From Pseudomonas sp. PGPPP3 (GTDB taxonomy: Bacteria; Pseudomonadota; Gammaproteobacteria; Pseudomonadales; Pseudomonadaceae): a stretch of DNA of 16,008 nucleotides. Positions 9,219-16,008 of the stretch are shown here, in pieces; position 1 is the stretch's first letter, and each line of letters starts with the position of its first letter. The notes under the pieces are model-generated. The model saw only the letters and a program-made list of their open reading frames with translations. It was not told the DNA's origin and ran no database searches. The stretch spans positions 1 to 16,008 of the forward strand of contig NKIE01000006.1 of the NCBI GenBank assembly GCA_002256055.1, read 5' to 3'. Both the position numbers and the translations under genes were made by a program.

Positions 9219-10424
9219 ATGCAGATCATGATTCTCGAGGACGACACCTGGATCGCCGACCTGCTCAAGCAGATCGTCCTGAAGATCCGCCCACATGCCG
9301 AGGTGGAGTGTTTTACCTCGGTAGCGACGGCGCGCGTCGCTTGGCAGACCACCCCCTACACGTTGCTCATCAGCGACTGGAACCTGCCCGGCGAAAGCGG
9401 CATGGTCCTGCTCGAAGAAATCCGCAAACAGGGCAGCAATGTGCCGATCATGGTGGTCACCGGCCGTTGCGACCGTGACAGCGTGTTGCAGGTGCGGCGT
9501 CTGCGGGTCAATGCTTTTATCAACAAGCCGTTCAAGGTTCCCAAGCTGATCGAGCAACTGGAAAGCTTGCTACCTGAGGAAGGCGAGGTCCCCTTGCCGG
9601 CGGTGGACCCCGAACTGGACTTCCTCAAGCATCTGCAGGATATCCAGGCCAGCGAACTCGACCTGCCGCTGCTCGACGCCAGCCAGAAGCTGCTGGAACT
9701 GCACCTGCAAGGCGAGCAACTGGACATACGCGCCCTGATCGCCCAGTTCCAGCACGACAGCGCGCTGTGTGCCCGCCTGCTCGCAGTGGCCAACAGCCCG
9801 CTGTACAAGACCAGCAACATCCCCTGCAACAGCCTGTATGAAGCCCTGCAACTGCTCGGCGTCAATACCAGTCTGAACCTCGCCCTAGCCCTGTGCCTGA
9901 AGCGCGCCTGCCAATTGCGCAGCGGCGTCTTGCGCCTGTACGCCGAAGTGCACCTGGAGGAGTCCGAGCACCTCTGCGAGCATGTTCGCCAGTTGGCGCT
10001 AAGCCTCAAACTGCAACCCTGGGCCTATCAGAGCGCCGCCCTGCTGCACCGCATGGGCGAGCTTTGCGTGCTGCAACAGGCGCAAAGCTGGGAAGACCTG
10101 GGCCACAGCGTCAGCGACAACCAGGTGCTTGAGGCCATGGACAAGTACAGCCGCGACTTCGCCTGCAGCCTCAAGGAAAAATGGCACCTACCCATGGCCG
10201 TGCGCGAGATGATTGGCGCGGTGTATGGCCTGCCGGTGAATAACGTCAAACGCGAACTGTTCGTCATGCGCCTAGCCGCCCTGGAACTGAGCAGCGAGCC
10301 GAGCTTCAAGGAGCTCAATCGACTGCGCCACTTGCTAGGCCTGCCCGAGGTTGCACCACCCGTTGCTAGCGAAACAGCCGCCAGCCCGGCAGTTGATCAG
10401 CCCAGCGAACCGGCACCCGGTTGA
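9219..10424 (+). CDS. Response regulator with HDOD output domain
   Basis: A 401-residue two-part protein. Residues 1-120 are a CheY-like receiver with the acidic pocket Glu7-Asp8-Asp9 (ILEDD), phospho-acceptor Asp53 (LLISDWNLPG), Thr81 (VVTG) and Lys103 (INKPFK), so phosphorylation should be possible. Residues from about 140 to 340 resemble an HDOD domain, an HD-related, usually non-catalytic fold: LPLLDASQKLLEL, LIAQFQHDSALCARLLAVAN, and SLYEALQLLGVNTSLNLAL are typical. A Pro/Ala/Ser-rich tail ends the protein. HDOD response regulators in pseudomonads and xanthomonads are linked to motility, biofilm and cyclic di-GMP control. No histidine kinase is adjacent. The ATG at 9219 has a poor ribosome site; an in-frame ATG at 9228 is possible. 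It converges on the chemoreceptor gene, 35 nt away. Confidence 0.9.
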   Translation: MQIMILEDDTWIADLLKQIVLKIRPHAEVECFTSVATARVAWQTTPYTLLISDWNLPGESGMVLLEEIRKQGSNVPIMVVTGRCDRDSVLQVRRLRVNAFINKPFKVPKLIEQLESLLPEEGEVPLPAVDPELDFLKHLQDIQASELDLPLLDASQKLLELHLQGEQLDIRALIAQFQHDSALCARLLAVANSPLYKTSNIPCNSLYEALQLLGVNTSLNLALALCLKRACQLRSGVLRLYAEVHLEESEHLCEHVRQLALSLKLQPWAYQSAALLHRMGELCVLQQAQSWEDLGHSVSDNQVLEAMDKYSRDFACSLKEKWHLPMAVREMIGAVYGLPVNNVKRELFVMRLAALELSSEPSFKELNRLRHLLGLPEVAPPVASETAASPAVDQPSEPAPG

Positions 10425-10459
10425 TCACATGCATCTAGCCACTCGGCCAGCGCCAGCGC

Positions 10460-11986
10460 TCACACGCGAAATAGCTTCAACTGCTGCGCCAGGCGCTCGG
10501 ACAGGCCGTGTAAGTCAGCGCTGGCGGAGCTCAAGGCCGAGACCCGCTCAGAGTTATCGCTGTTTAGCCCGGCGATCCTGTTCACGCTGCGACTGACCTC
10601 TTCGGCCACCGAATGCTGCTCCTCAGCGGCCTGGGCGATATACAGGTTCATCTCACGGATCAGGTTGACCTGAGTGCGGATCTGATCCATCGAGGTCTGC
10701 ACTGAGGCGGCCTCCTGACCGGCCTGACCGGCCTGGGAACGACTGACCTGCATGCCGCTGACCACATTTTGGGTCGACTGTTGCAAGCGCAGAATGATCG
10801 CGCGAATTTCCTCCGTGGACTGCCGGGTGCGGCCCGCCAAGGTGCGCACTTCATCGGCCACCACGGCAAAACCACGCCCCTGATCACCGGCCCGGGCGGC
10901 TTCGATAGCGGCATTCAGGGCCAGCAGGTTGGTCTGCTCGGCAATGCTGTTGATCACCTCAATGACCTTGCAAATGCTGGCACTCTCATCGGCCAACGAC
11001 TCGATACGCCCGGCGACCTGTTCGACCTCGTTGACCAGCTGGTGGATTACCTCATTGGCATGCCCGGCCAGGGTATAGCCCTGATTGGCGTAGCTTCCGG
11101 CCTCATCGGTAGAGGTGGAGGTTTTCACCGCATTGCCGGCCACCTCTTCCACCGCACTGCTCATCTCGGTGATGGCCGTGGCGACTTGATCCAACTCGTT
11201 CTGCTGTTCGCTGATCCCAAGCGCATTGGCCGCCGACAGGGTGTCGCAGGTCTCGGCGGTCTGCAGCACGCCCACCGCCAGTTCGTCGATGTTGCGCACC
11301 ATGCCCTGGAGCTTCTCGATAAACCGGTTGATGTTGCCAGCCAGATCGCCCATCTCGTCCTGCCTATTGATGCGCAGGCGCTGGGTCAGGTCGCCATCGC
11401 CCTGCGCCAGGTCGTAAACGGCCAGGTTCATGCGGTACAAGGGGCGCATCACATTGCTGTGCAACAGCAACATGAGCAGGGCGATGATGCACAGATCAAG
11501 CAGCACGATCTGGATCACAGTCTGCACCAGCAGGCTGTCCAGTTGCGCCTCAATCACCGTGTCATCGGTAAACACCAGCAACTGCGCCACCACACTCTTC
11601 TCGCCATTTTCCTCGTAGGTGATGTCGTGGCTGCTGCGCACGCTGTAGTTTTGCGGCTCTTGTTGGGTGGCCACCGTTTCGCCGCTAGCGCTGCGATCAA
11701 AGGCAGCGATCAGCTTGTCCTTGTTCTTCACCATCAAGGCTTTTAGGCCTGGATCGGCCAGCTCCGACTTCAGCGCTGCCGCGATAAAGCCCGTTTCGTA
11801 ATTCCACAGCGGCCCTGGCAGTGACAGCTGCAGGCGCGCCACCACCCGCGCCACGGCGGCAGTCTGTTCCTGGGTGCTTTGCGCCTTGGTGGTGGTGTAG
11901 TTGTACCAACCAAACAGCAGCAACAGGGCACTGACCGACAGCGTGGTCAGCAGGGCAATACGAAACTTCAGGCTGTTGATGCGCAT
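10460..11986 (-). CDS. Methyl-accepting chemotaxis protein
   Basis: A 508-residue transmembrane chemoreceptor. A first membrane helix (about 8-27) is followed by a periplasmic sensor domain of only about 127 residues (28-154; [16 protein letters not shown]-like [11 protein letters not shown]), a second membrane helix (about 155-176), a HAMP linker (about 177-230; [21 protein letters not shown]) and a long coiled-coil signalling domain. The hairpin tip that contacts CheA and CheW is nearly invariant ([20 protein letters not shown], near 347-366, then [17 protein letters not shown]). No C-terminal CheR-binding pentapeptide is seen; it ends QLKLFRV. The sensor domain is too short for a double Cache and I cannot name its family. 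A periplasmic binding protein gene lies 111 nt upstream on the same strand and may be cotranscribed. The start is supported by the first membrane helix; the ribosome site is weak. Confidence 0.95.
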   Translation of the reverse strand: MRINSLKFRIALLTTLSVSALLLLFGWYNYTTTKAQSTQEQTAAVARVVARLQLSLPGPLWNYETGFIAAALKSELADPGLKALMVKNKDKLIAAFDRSASGETVATQQEPQNYSVRSSHDITYEENGEKSVVAQLLVFTDDTVIEAQLDSLLVQTVIQIVLLDLCIIALLMLLLHSNVMRPLYRMNLAVYDLAQGDGDLTQRLRINRQDEMGDLAGNINRFIEKLQGMVRNIDELAVGVLQTAETCDTLSAANALGISEQQNELDQVATAITEMSSAVEEVAGNAVKTSTSTDEAGSYANQGYTLAGHANEVIHQLVNEVEQVAGRIESLADESASICKVIEVINSIAEQTNLLALNAAIEAARAGDQGRGFAVVADEVRTLAGRTRQSTEEIRAIILRLQQSTQNVVSGMQVSRSQAGQAGQEAASVQTSMDQIRTQVNLIREMNLYIAQAAEEQHSVAEEVSRSVNRIAGLNSDNSERVSALSSASADLHGLSERLAQQLKLFRV

Positions 11987-12097
11987 GGCGAACGTCCCGA
12001 CCGGTAGGGCATGGCTGACCTCGTCAGGTCAGGCTCTGCGAGCAGTGATGCCCTCGGACACGCGTGCTACCGCGGGCTGCCCGAGGTGCTCGGTGGC

Positions 12098-12823
12098 TCA
12101 GTGATACTTGGCGTTCAGCGCGTCGATCACGCCTTCCTTACGCATGGCTTCCAGGGTCGCGTTGAGCTTGTCGATCAGCTCATCAGGGGTGTCCTTGTTG
12201 AACGCCAGGCTCATCTGGGTTTCCCGGAAAGTGAACACTGCCTTGGGCGCCGGAGCCTTTTCCAAATTGGCCAGGTAAGGGCCTAAGTACTCACCAGTGG
12301 CCCACAGCTCGATGCGCCCGGCCTCCAGTTTCTTCGCGTTGGCACGGTCATTGGAGGCCAACTGCAGCTTGGCAAAGCCCTGGGCCGCCAAATACTCGGC
12401 CACCGCATCACCGTTGTAGCCACCCACCGAGTACTGCTTGGCCTGCTCCAGACTGGTGATGCTCAGGGTCGAGTCCGGCTTGGCAAAGAACACCCAATTG
12501 TTGCTGACCAGCGGACCGACCCACTTGAACAGGGCCTCGCGCTCGGGCGTGCGGGTGGTGGAATACAGCGCGGTGTTAGTGGTGTTTTGGGTCTGCTCGT
12601 AGGCCCGCTTCCAGGGCAGCAGGGTGATTTTGTATTCCACCCCAGCACGCTTGAAAAGCTCTTCGACGATCTCGCTGGATAGCCCGCTAATTTTGTTGCC
12701 GTCGCCCTGCATATTGAACGGCGGATAGTCTTCAGTCAGCACCTCAAGCGGTGCTGCAAAGGCTGCTGAACAAGTCAACGCAGTTGCACAGAGCAGTCCC
12801 TGCCAAAGTTTTTTGCCAGTCAT
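12098..12823 (-). CDS. Periplasmic solute-binding protein, family 3, upstream of chemoreceptor
   Basis: A 241-residue family-3 solute-binding protein. The signal peptide ends near CSAAFA, with the mature chain opening APLEVLTEDYPPFNMQ. The first lobe has LLPWKRAYEQ and the canonical YSTTRTPEREALFKWVGPL, where Arg95 is placed to bind the alpha-carboxylate of an amino acid, so an amino-acid-like ligand is plausible. The ATG at 12823 is preferred to a TTG two codons earlier because the AAGAG ribosome site is then 8 nt away. No permease or ATPase is nearby. The next gene on the same strand is the chemoreceptor, 111 nt downstream with no terminator seen between them. That context suggests a sensory role, but transport with components elsewhere remains possible. 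Confidence 0.88.
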   Translation of the reverse strand: MTGKKLWQGLLCATALTCSAAFAAPLEVLTEDYPPFNMQGDGNKISGLSSEIVEELFKRAGVEYKITLLPWKRAYEQTQNTTNTALYSTTRTPEREALFKWVGPLVSNNWVFFAKPDSTLSITSLEQAKQYSVGGYNGDAVAEYLAAQGFAKLQLASNDRANAKKLEAGRIELWATGEYLGPYLANLEKAPAPKAVFTFRETQMSLAFNKDTPDELIDKLNATLEAMRKEGVIDALNAKYH

Positions 12824-12962
12824 GATCAATACTCTTCTGCTGATTGAAGGTTCTTATAGGTCTAGCAGCATTTCTCCCGCGCACCAGCAGCGCACGCCTG
12901 CTTTGCACTCCATCCGAGGCTGACCTAGGGTTAATGCACATTCATCTGTGAGGATCGTGCCC
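12824..12962. promoter_or_regulatory. Divergent promoter region between two solute-binding protein genes
   Basis: This 139-bp spacer must hold start signals for both binding-protein genes. On the minus strand TATAAG (12858-12853) is a candidate -10 box, about 30 nt before the ATG at 12823, with no clear -35. On the plus strand TTGCAC (12903-12908) and TAGGGT (12926-12931) are 17 nt apart and could form a weak promoter ahead of the ATG at 12963. Both are suggestions only. Confidence 0.3.
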
Positions 12963-13700
12963 ATGAGCAAAGCACCCGCAATGCTGTTATGCGCCAGCCT
13001 GGCCGGTCTGTTCGGCGGCGCGGCCGGGGCCGAAACCATCAACCTCACCAGCCTGGACTGGCCGCCGTACACCGGCGAAAAGCTGGCGGGCCAGGGCATC
13101 ACCTCGCAAGTAGTCAAGGCGGTTATGGAAAAAGCCGGCCACACGGCCAGCTTCAAGTTTCTGCCGTGGCAACGGGCAGTCGATACGGCCCGCAACGATG
13201 CAACCTTTGTAGGCTACTTCCCCGAATATGCCGACCCGAGCAGCCCCTGCCTGTTTTCCGCCCCCATCGGGCACGGTCTCCTGGGCTTTGCCGAGCAGAC
13301 CGCCAAGCCGCAGACCTGGGGCACGCTAAATGACCTGAAAAGCAACAAAATCGGCGTGGTCAGCGGCTATGTGAACACTGCCGAGTTCGACAAGATGGTC
13401 GCTGCCGGCGAACTCAAAGCCGACCCCGCCAGCTCTGATGAACAGAACCTGCTCAAGCTCGCCAACGGCCGCATCGACCTCGCGGTGGTTGACCAGAACG
13501 TCATGCAATACCTGCTGCAGACCAGCCCCAAACTGCAAGCCGTGGCCAGTAGCCTGCAGTTCAACGGCAAGGCTCTGGAGGACAAGACCCTGCACGTCTG
13601 CTTCACCAATTCACCGGCCGGAAAACAGGCACTGGAACAGTTCAATGCCGCGCTCAAGCTGGTCGACGTGGAACAACTCAGCGCACAGGCCGTGAAATAG
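12963..13700 (+). CDS. Periplasmic solute-binding protein-like, family 3, atypical ligand site
   Basis: A 245-residue secreted protein with signal peptide MSKAPAMLLCASLAGLFGGA plus AGA, probable cleavage before ETIN. The mature chain shows the family-3 opening TSLDWPPYTGEKL and FLPWQRAVDTA, then VVSGYVNTAEFD and NGRIDLAVVDQN of the second lobe. The usual carboxylate-binding TxxxR segment is replaced by GYFPEYADPSSPCLFSAPI, which has no Arg, so a standard amino acid is a less likely ligand. Cys96 and Cys213 may pair. The ATG at 12963 is chosen because GAGGA lies about 8 nt upstream; an in-frame GTG at 12948 is upstream of that site. It is divergent from the other family-3 gene, with no ABC partners. 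Confidence 0.83.
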   Translation: MSKAPAMLLCASLAGLFGGAAGAETINLTSLDWPPYTGEKLAGQGITSQVVKAVMEKAGHTASFKFLPWQRAVDTARNDATFVGYFPEYADPSSPCLFSAPIGHGLLGFAEQTAKPQTWGTLNDLKSNKIGVVSGYVNTAEFDKMVAAGELKADPASSDEQNLLKLANGRIDLAVVDQNVMQYLLQTSPKLQAVASSLQFNGKALEDKTLHVCFTNSPAGKQALEQFNAALKLVDVEQLSAQAVK

Positions 13701-14008
13701 ATGCAGGCCGCAATCTAGCAGGCTCGGCGGGCTGTCAAAGCACTGTCAATGAGCGGGTATTCTTAACAATAAACGCTGATTTGTTTGACATATTTTACGG
13801 CCAAGGCACACTGAGCCACGGTTCCGTCGCCCTGAAACCCGCGCGAACAGGCATAAATGCCTCTCGGCACGACCGCGCAGCAGGCGTACAACGCTCACCG
13901 CTCAAGGGTTTCAGCAGGGCTGACAGCACCGTTAAACAGGAAGCGCCACGGCTACACGGGCACTTCCTGCACAGAAACGGCAGGCGCCGGCCTGCCCCAA
14001 GGTGACAT
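13701..14008 (+). promoter_or_regulatory. 308-bp non-coding leader upstream of the gamma-glutamyl-GABA hydrolase gene
   Basis: No credible gene is seen here. An AT-rich stretch at 13761-13800 contains TTGACA (13785-13790), a perfect -35 match, but the -10 position 17 nt on is poor (near 13808), which would suit an activator-dependent promoter. Downstream, CTGAAACCC (13832-13840) and GGGTTTCAG (13906-13914) form a 9-bp inverted repeat 65 nt apart, with GCC/GGC extending the pairing past a 3-nt bulge. If transcription starts near 13815 the mRNA leader is about 190 nt and could fold through this pairing. Function unknown. Confidence 0.4.
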
Positions 14009-14800
14009 ATGTCCAACAACAGTACTGGCAAGACCCCGAACACCCCGCGTAAACCCGTAGTTCTGATGTCCATGGGCGCCCAAGAGCGCAAAGGCCACGA
14101 CTACCAAGTGATGACCAACAAGTACATCCGCCCCCTGGTCGAAATCTCTGGCTGTGTGCCCGTGCTGGCACCCACCTGCTTCGGCACCGATGACCTCGAG
14201 CAATACCTGTCGATGGTCGATGGCGTCTACCTCACTGGCGCCGGCAGCAACATCGACCCGACGCTCTACGGTCAAGAAAACCTCACGCCGAACAAGGCCC
14301 AGGATCAGGACCGCGATAACTTCGACCTGCCACTGATTCACGCCGCACTGGCCAAGGGCCTGCCGATCTTCGGTATCTGCCGCGGCATGCAGGAAATGAA
14401 CGTGGCCCTCGGCGGCGACATGCACCAGAAACTCTACGAAGTTGAGGGCATGAACGACCACCGCGAAGACGACACCACACCGCCAGCCGAGCAATACGCC
14501 GAAGCCCATAGCATTCGTCTGCTGCCGGGCACTTGGCTGGCTGAGCTGTTGGGCCTGGAAGAAATCCCGGTCAACTCCCTGCACGGCCAGGGCATCAAAA
14601 CCCTGGGCAAAGGCCTGGAAGCCTTGGCCATTGCCGAGGACGGCGTGATCGAAGCCATTCACTTGCCGCAAGCGCCACAGTTCACCCTGGGCGTGCAATG
14701 GCACCCCGAGTGGCAAGCCTCGCAAAACCCGCAATCGGTACGCCTGTTTGAGGCGTTCGGGGCAGCCTGCCGTAAGCGCGTAGCCGAGCAAAACGGCTAA
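14009..14800 (+). CDS. Gamma-glutamyl-gamma-aminobutyrate hydrolase (class I glutamine amidotransferase-like, C26)
   Basis: A 263-residue cytoplasmic hydrolase of the PuuD/PauD type, which splits gamma-glutamyl-GABA into glutamate and GABA, the last step of the glutamylated putrescine route. The catalytic triad is visible: Cys124 in the nucleophile elbow GICRGMQEMNV, and His232 and Glu234 in GVQWHPEW. Other family segments are DGVYLTGAGSNIDP, RDNFDLPLIHAAL and VNSLHGQGI. It looks closest to the pauD2-like Pseudomonas proteins. AAGG lies about 6 nt before the ATG. Gamma-glutamylpolyamine synthetase, oxidase and dehydrogenase genes are not in the window, so it stands alone, preceded by a long leader and followed by a hairpin. 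Another gamma-glutamyl peptide as substrate cannot be excluded. Confidence 0.9.
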   Translation: MSNNSTGKTPNTPRKPVVLMSMGAQERKGHDYQVMTNKYIRPLVEISGCVPVLAPTCFGTDDLEQYLSMVDGVYLTGAGSNIDPTLYGQENLTPNKAQDQDRDNFDLPLIHAALAKGLPIFGICRGMQEMNVALGGDMHQKLYEVEGMNDHREDDTTPPAEQYAEAHSIRLLPGTWLAELLGLEEIPVNSLHGQGIKTLGKGLEALAIAEDGVIEAIHLPQAPQFTLGVQWHPEWQASQNPQSVRLFEAFGAACRKRVAEQNG

Positions 14801-14809
14801 GTCGTATAA

Positions 14810-14843
14810 ATGAATTGCGCAGGCCAACGCATGCGCAATTCAT
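14810..14843. terminator. Hairpin after the hydrolase gene, probable terminator
   Basis: A 12-bp perfect stem (ATGAATTGCGCA with TGCGCAATTCAT) and a 10-nt loop start 9 nt after the hydrolase stop. The following bases are CTTCTTATCTCC, T-rich but not a clean U-tract, so termination may be partial. It lies between this gene and the convergent phoX gene. Confidence 0.6.
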
Positions 14844-14953
14844 CTTCTTATCTCCTCCCCTCTAGATTGGCGCCGACGGCATCGCAAGCGTTGGCATAAA
14901 CGGCTGCGGGCGCTGCGACAGTTCACACCTGCGCAACACCGAACACCCCTGAC

Positions 14954-16008
14954 TCAGCTACCAATCACCCCGCCGTCGAGTTTAGTAATCAACACTGTGG
15001 TCGAACGCGGCCGTGTCTTGCCGTCGCTGGCCGGAAAGCTGATGCCTGGGTGCTGGATATTCGCCCACATCGCCTTACCGTCCGGGCTCCAGGCCAGGCC
15101 GGTGATTTCGCAGCCGCGCGGACCGACCAGAAAGCGCCGCACCTCGCGACTGCTGGGGTCAGCGCAGAGCAGCTGGTTGCAGCCCATGGCCTGCATGGCC
15201 GGTTCGGCGTCGTCGTAATCGGTCTGGATCCACAGGCGCCCGGCCGCATCAAACGCCACCCCGTCCGGCGATGAAAACAAATCACCATTGATGGTACCTG
15301 TGAGGTTGGCTGGCACTGGCTGGCCATCCTTGCCCTTGGCGCCGCGCGGCTCACCAGCGAGTAGAAACAACTCCCAGGTAAAGGTGGTGGCAGCCGGGTC
15401 GGCGCCCTGCTCGTTGAAGCGCAGAATCTGCCCGTGCAGGTTGTTCGGCCGCGGGTTGGCCTTGTCCACGGGCTGCTTGCTGCCGCGCCCGTCGTTGTTG
15501 GTCAGGGTGACGTAGACCTCACGGCTCTTGGGATGCACGGCGGCCCATTCCGGACGATCCATCGGCGTGGCACCGGCGCGGTCGGCGGCAGCGCGGGCGT
15601 TAACCAGCACCTCAGCCTGGCTGGGAAAGCCATGCTCGGCGCTCAGGTCATTTTGCCCATGCACCAGCGCCAGCCACTGGCCGCTGCCATCGGCGTGCAG
15701 CTTGGCCACATACAACGTGCCGTGATCCAGCAGGTCGCGGCTGGCCTTGGGGTTGGCGGCATCATGGCGACCGCTGGGCACAAATTTGTACAGGTACTCG
15801 CCCTTGGCATCGTCGCCGGAATAGAACGCCATGCGTCCGTCATCGCCCAAACTCAGGGCCGCACACTCACGACTGAAACGGCCGAAGGCGGTGCGTTTGA
15901 TCGGCTGCGCCTGAGGGTCGAAGGGATCGATTTCCACCACCCAGCCGAAGCGATTGGGCTCGTTGACGTGACCGCCATGGGCCTGATCCGGGTACGGCGT
16001 GGCATCGA
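14954..16008 (-). CDS. phoX: PhoX-family alkaline phosphatase (DUF839), N-terminal part outside the window
   Basis: The C-terminal 350 or so residues of a PhoX-type phosphatase, a beta-propeller enzyme that needs calcium and iron and releases phosphate from organic esters outside the cytoplasm. The frame stays open to the window edge, so the GTG near 15940 is internal; the edge-proximal codons read HGGHVNEPNRFGWVVEIDPF, a conserved PhoX segment. Further signatures are ALSLGDDGRMAFYSGDD, LDHGTLYVAKL, DRPEWAAVHP, NNLHGQILRF, FSSPDGVAFDAAGRLWIQTD and GCEITGLAWSPDGKAMWANI. The Tat signal expected for this family would lie outside. No frameshift is seen. The family normally responds to phosphate starvation, but its promoter is not in view. 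It shows no link to its neighbours. Confidence 0.93.
   Translation of the reverse strand, partial: DATPYPDQAHGGHVNEPNRFGWVVEIDPFDPQAQPIKRTAFGRFSRECAALSLGDDGRMAFYSGDDAKGEYLYKFVPSGRHDAANPKASRDLLDHGTLYVAKLHADGSGQWLALVHGQNDLSAEHGFPSQAEVLVNARAAADRAGATPMDRPEWAAVHPKSREVYVTLTNNDGRGSKQPVDKANPRPNNLHGQILRFNEQGADPAATTFTWELFLLAGEPRGAKGKDGQPVPANLTGTINGDLFSSPDGVAFDAAGRLWIQTDYDDAEPAMQAMGCNQLLCADPSSREVRRFLVGPRGCEITGLAWSPDGKAMWANIQHPGISFPASDGKTRPRSTTVLITKLDGGVIGS

Noticed and set aside
13781..14005. Small 74-residue frame in the leader of the hydrolase gene
   Set aside because: It begins within the putative -35 region, lacks a ribosome site and shows no recognisable protein features.
13952..14827. 291-residue minus-strand frame opposite the gamma-glutamyl-GABA hydrolase
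   Set aside because: The plus strand has the catalytic triad and a ribosome site; the minus frame shows low-complexity composition and no domain.

Overview
The window looks like a chromosomal stretch of a Pseudomonas-type gammaproteobacterium. The evidence is high-GC coding bias throughout, Pseudomonas-like regulators, a pauD2/puuD-like gamma-glutamyl-GABA hydrolase, an orphan receiver-HDOD protein and a PhoX phosphatase. This is judged from protein features only. Coding density is high, and there is no IS element, phage gene, CRISPR array, rRNA or tRNA that I can see.

Layout. Positions 1-2004 hold most of katG (catalase-peroxidase, 5' end outside the window), closed by a perfect bidirectional terminator at 2062-2100. 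Positions 2126-4181 (minus) hold a PotF/SpuD-type polyamine-binding protein gene followed 10 nt later by speB (agmatinase). A divergent LysR gene (4307-5230) shares an intergenic region with a 9-bp perfect palindrome. Next come a periplasmic family-3 solute-binding protein (5305-6087) and a six-TM diguanylate cyclase (6292-7503). The cyclase overlaps tail-to-tail with a short-chain dehydrogenase (7491-8216, minus), which is divergent from a second LysR gene (8328-9158). A receiver-HDOD protein (9219-10424) faces a chemoreceptor (10460-11986, minus). Upstream of the chemoreceptor, on the same strand, is a family-3 binding protein (12098-12823). A further family-3 binding protein (12963-13700, plus) is divergent from that one. 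After a 308-bp non-coding leader comes the gamma-glutamyl-GABA hydrolase (14009-14800). The window ends in the C-terminal two-thirds or so of a phoX gene (14954-16008, minus).

How the genes may work together. Two genes belong to the agmatine/putrescine catabolic route: SpeB makes putrescine from agmatine, and the PauD-type hydrolase releases GABA from gamma-glutamyl-GABA. The polyamine-binding protein and its divergent LysR regulator fit the same theme. Between these sit signalling genes: a diguanylate cyclase with an intact inhibitory site, an HDOD response regulator and a chemoreceptor. Four periplasmic binding proteins occur in this window and none has an adjacent ABC permease or ATPase. 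The most interesting reading is therefore that some of them are sensory subunits, for example for the chemoreceptor or the cyclase, rather than transport subunits. That reading is inference.
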